DNA from: Streptomyces sp. ST2-7A
GTDB lineage: Bacteria > Actinomycetota > Actinomycetes > Streptomycetales > Streptomycetaceae
NCBI RefSeq assembly: GCF_021390475.1
Contig: NZ_JAJUWS010000012.1
Location: 62,001 to 126,000, forward strand
Direction of reading: 5' to 3'
Length of the DNA: 64,000 bases
Position numbers and translations under genes: made by a program. The notes under the pieces are model-generated. The model was given only the letters and a program-made list of their open reading frames with translations, did no database searches and was not told the DNA's origin. This document shows, piece by piece, positions 62,064 through 64,000 of the stretch. Position 1 is the stretch's first letter. Every line of letters begins with the position of its first letter.

Positions 62064-63164
62064 ATGGAGATCGGGGTGCGCGTCGCCGAGGCCAGGACGG
62101 AACACGGTCTCACCCAGGTCCAGCTGGCCGCCGCCATAGGGATGGACCGCACGGCGCTGGCGAAGATCGAGTCGGGCACCCGGCGGGTGACGGCAGTGGA
62201 ACTCCTCGCGATCGCCCGCGAGCTCAAGCGGCGCATGGAATGGTTCGTCGCCGAGGCCCCACCCGCGCTCACCTCCTACCGGGGAGCCCGGCCGGGAGGG
62301 GCCGCACAGGTCATCGACAGGGCGCTCGACGCCCTGGTTCGGGACGCCGAGTTCGTCACCTCCCACTGCCCCGAACTGGTGGCCGGACAGCCGGACCCCC
62401 TCCCCCACCCGACCACGATGGCGGAGGCGGAGGAGTTGGCCGCCGGCGGACGCCGACTCCTCGGCCTGGAGCCGGGGAAACCGGCACATGAACTGTCGCG
62501 ACTGGTCGCCGGTGTGGGGCTGCTGGTGTTCTCCCTCGACCTTGGGGACGGCGCGGACGCCGGAACGGTGCTGTTGCGGCGCGGTGGTGTGGCACTGGTC
62601 AATGGGCACTGGCGGGTCGGTCGGCGCCGTCTGGCCGTCGCGCACGAGTTGGGGCACTACCTCGTCGCCGATCAGTTCTCGGTTGATTGGCGGGTCGCGA
62701 CATCGGACGACGGCGAAGGGCTCGAGGCAGCGCTGGATCGCTTCGCCCGCGCTCTCCTGTTGCCCGCCGACGACCTCCGGGCACGTTGGGCGGAGTGGTC
62801 GGACCGTCCCGGGGAAACGGCACGGGACACGGCGGTGCGCGCGGCCGGCCACTACGGGGTGGACATGGCGACCCTGGCCCGTCGACTCCTCGAACTCGAC
62901 CTGCTCGACAGGGCTCGTGCGGACACCATCCGTCGTGTGCGCACCAAACGGGCCGACATCGTGGAGAAGAACCTCGTAGTCAGGGACGAACTGGCCCCGG
63001 TGGCGTTGCCGAGGCCCTACGAGCAGGCGGTGCTGAAGCTCTATCGCGGTGAGGTGATCACCGCCGAACGGGCCCTCGATCTCCTCCTCGGCAGCTTCGA
63101 CAGGGACTCCCTTCCCGACCTCCCGTCCGCTCCGGAGGCGGAGATGTGGGAAGTCATCTCGTGA
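62064..63164 (+). CDS. XRE-ImmA/IrrE fusion (HTH plus zinc metallopeptidase), probable antitoxin
   Basis: The 366-residue protein has an N-terminal HTH (VAEARTEHGLTQVQLAAAIG, then MDRTALAKIESGTRRV) and an ImmA/IrrE-type peptidase domain with HEXXH (AVAHELGHYLVADQF) near residue 195. COG2856-type fusions act as antitoxin or repressor-cleaving proteins. It starts at ATG 62064 and overlaps the PIN gene start by 4 bp. The pair is enclosed by copies of the cobN 3' end, so it was acquired as a unit. Confidence 0.9.
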   Translation: MEIGVRVAEARTEHGLTQVQLAAAIGMDRTALAKIESGTRRVTAVELLAIARELKRRMEWFVAEAPPALTSYRGARPGGAAQVIDRALDALVRDAEFVTSHCPELVAGQPDPLPHPTTMAEAEELAAGGRRLLGLEPGKPAHELSRLVAGVGLLVFSLDLGDGADAGTVLLRRGGVALVNGHWRVGRRRLAVAHELGHYLVADQFSVDWRVATSDDGEGLEAALDRFARALLLPADDLRARWAEWSDRPGETARDTAVRAAGHYGVDMATLARRLLELDLLDRARADTIRRVRTKRADIVEKNLVVRDELAPVALPRPYEQAVLKLYRGEVITAERALDLLLGSFDRDSLPDLPSAPEAEMWEVIS

Positions 63165-63712
63165 CCGATGACCGGCTCGCGTATGTGCTGGACACCGGGC
63201 CCCTGAGCCATTTCGCGCACGCCCAGTGGCTGGGAGTCCTCAAGAGCGTGTTGAAGGAACACCGCGTGGTGATTCCCGACGTTGTCGAGAAGGAGCTGCG
63301 CGAGGGGACGGAGAAGTACCACACCCTGCGTTGTGTCCTCGACGCCGAGTGGATCGAAACCGTTCCGATCGACACGCCCTCGCAATGGGAATCGTTCGTC
63401 CACTACGAACGGCGGCTGGTGGGATCGGACGGGCGCAACATCGGTGAGTGCGGGGTGCTCGCCCTCGCCGAGAACCTTCCCGGCGCCGTGGCGGTCGTCG
63501 ATGACCGGGTGGCGGTGGAGGCCGCCCGGGGGCGCCCCGTCAGGGTGCGCCGTACGCTCGGATTGCTGTGCGACGCGATTCGGGCGGGTCTCCTGACAGT
63601 GCCCCTGGTGTCGGCGCTCGCGGACGACCTGATCAGGGGTGATTATCGTCTTCCCTTTACGGCGGGGGGCTTCGCCGATTGGTGTGCCAGGGAGGGGATT
63701 CTCGACCTCTGA
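63161..63712 (+). CDS. PIN-domain protein, probable toxin of the pair
   Basis: From GTG 63161 the 183-residue protein has PIN/DUF3368-like features: YVLDTGPLSHFAHAQ (first Asp), VIPDVVEKELREGTE (Glu), NIGECGVLALAENLPGAVAV (Glu pair) and VDDRVAVEAARGR (Asp pair), which together make the Mg-binding acidic site of RNases such as VapC. It is translationally coupled (gtga) to the HTH-peptidase gene. A toxin role is inferred from the pairing. Confidence 0.82.
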   Translation: MTDDRLAYVLDTGPLSHFAHAQWLGVLKSVLKEHRVVIPDVVEKELREGTEKYHTLRCVLDAEWIETVPIDTPSQWESFVHYERRLVGSDGRNIGECGVLALAENLPGAVAVVDDRVAVEAARGRPVRVRRTLGLLCDAIRAGLLTVPLVSALADDLIRGDYRLPFTAGGFADWCAREGILDL

Positions 63713-63791
63713 CGGGGGGAGGGGCTCGACACCGAGTCGGGAGGGGAGGTGTGATCATCCTCCCCGCCGGGTTGTTTCCCCGCTGGGCGGC

Positions 63792-63916
63792 CGGGTGTTC
63801 CCGGGAACCGAGGGCGAGCTGGAGTCCGAGGACGAGTGAGCCCCGACGGGTGAGCCGTACCGCCCGGCCCCGGTCCCCAACCCGTCGGGGTGGGAACCGG
63901 GGCCGCGCCGTGTCGG
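63792..63916. repeat. Right copy of ~125-bp direct repeat (cobN 3' end)
   Basis: This copy again encodes TEGELESEDE plus stop and the hairpin, with one mismatch in the stem (ggtcccca), but no cobN sequence precedes it. It is therefore a duplicated end and not an expressed gene. Confidence 0.92.
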
Positions 63917-63947
63917 GGCGGGGCGGCCGGGCCACCGGCCCGAAATC

Positions 63948-64000
63948 TCAGGCGGCGACGCCGACCAGCCGTCGGATGGAGGGGTAGGCCTCGCCGCCCC
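63948..64000 (-). CDS. C-terminal end of a gene continuing beyond the window
   Basis: On the minus strand the frame GGEAYPSIRRLVGVAA ends at TGA 63948-63950. Sixteen residues are too few to name a family. It is convergent with the cobN side, 32 bp after the right direct repeat. Confidence 0.5.
   Translation of the reverse strand, partial: GGEAYPSIRRLVGVAA

Overview
The window is very GC-rich with strong GC3 codon bias. It carries the gene families expected of a Streptomyces or a close relative: XRE/DUF397 pairs, DUF7848-type small proteins, SigF/SigB-family sigma factors, a SARP-like regulator and a Zur-type operator. No replication origin or rRNA is present. The block holding the two sigma genes, tRNA-Ser, tadA, the TadA-associated gene and upp resembles the S. 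coelicolor SCO4034-SCO4041 neighbourhood; this comparison is from memory and was not searched.

Left part (1-18.8 kb). A truncated XRE-type gene ends just before a 43-nt copy of the 3' half of tRNA-Arg(ACG), followed by a tRNA-type terminator. This looks like the distal attachment site of an integrated element lying to the left. Next come a second XRE regulator that overlaps an ATPase-domain remnant, a frameshifted DUF1330 gene, a TetR regulator with a palindromic operator, an SGNH hydrolase and a class II Fic protein whose start codon lies in a 14-bp inverted repeat. A likely zinc-responsive operon follows (substrate-binding lipoprotein, fused dipeptide-type permease, MFS exporter) behind a Zur-box-like site. 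It has no ATPase gene. A GNAT enzyme, a CPA2 antiporter split from its TrkA-N domain by a frameshift, an SDR/DUF2867 protein and two small membrane proteins complete the section.

Middle (18.8-35.9 kb). This is mostly conserved chromosome: two sigma factors, tRNA-Ser(CGA), tadA and partner, upp, a LytR_C protein, a VapB-like protein and a secreted M28 peptidase. A MerR regulator with a B12-binding-like C-terminus is divergent from an ECF sigma gene, which is followed by a DUF4397 surface protein, a class F sortase and a zinc-finger anti-sigma factor. A pterin dehydratase lies just before the cobalamin genes.

Right (35.9-64 kb). Corrin-ring genes occur as two blocks, cobL-cobM-cobK with convergent cbiD, and cobIJ-cobH-cobG divergent from riboswitch-controlled cobN. 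Between them lie about 12.8 kb of accessory DNA: an AT-rich stretch, degraded genes, a SARP-like gene ending in an apparent deletion scar, small conserved Streptomyces proteins, an XRE/DUF397 pair, a DUF2511 lipoprotein, a 25-repeat type I-E-like CRISPR array with no cas genes in the window, a palindrome cluster beside a winged-helix/zinc-ribbon gene, and a secreted trypsin-like protein next to a small membrane protein that shares its N-terminal motif. After cobN, an XRE-ImmA/IrrE peptidase plus PIN-domain pair sits between two copies of the cobN 3' end. This is the most striking arrangement in the window.

At least five reading-frame breaks fall in G/C homopolymers. Several apparent pseudogenes may therefore be sequencing indels rather than biology.
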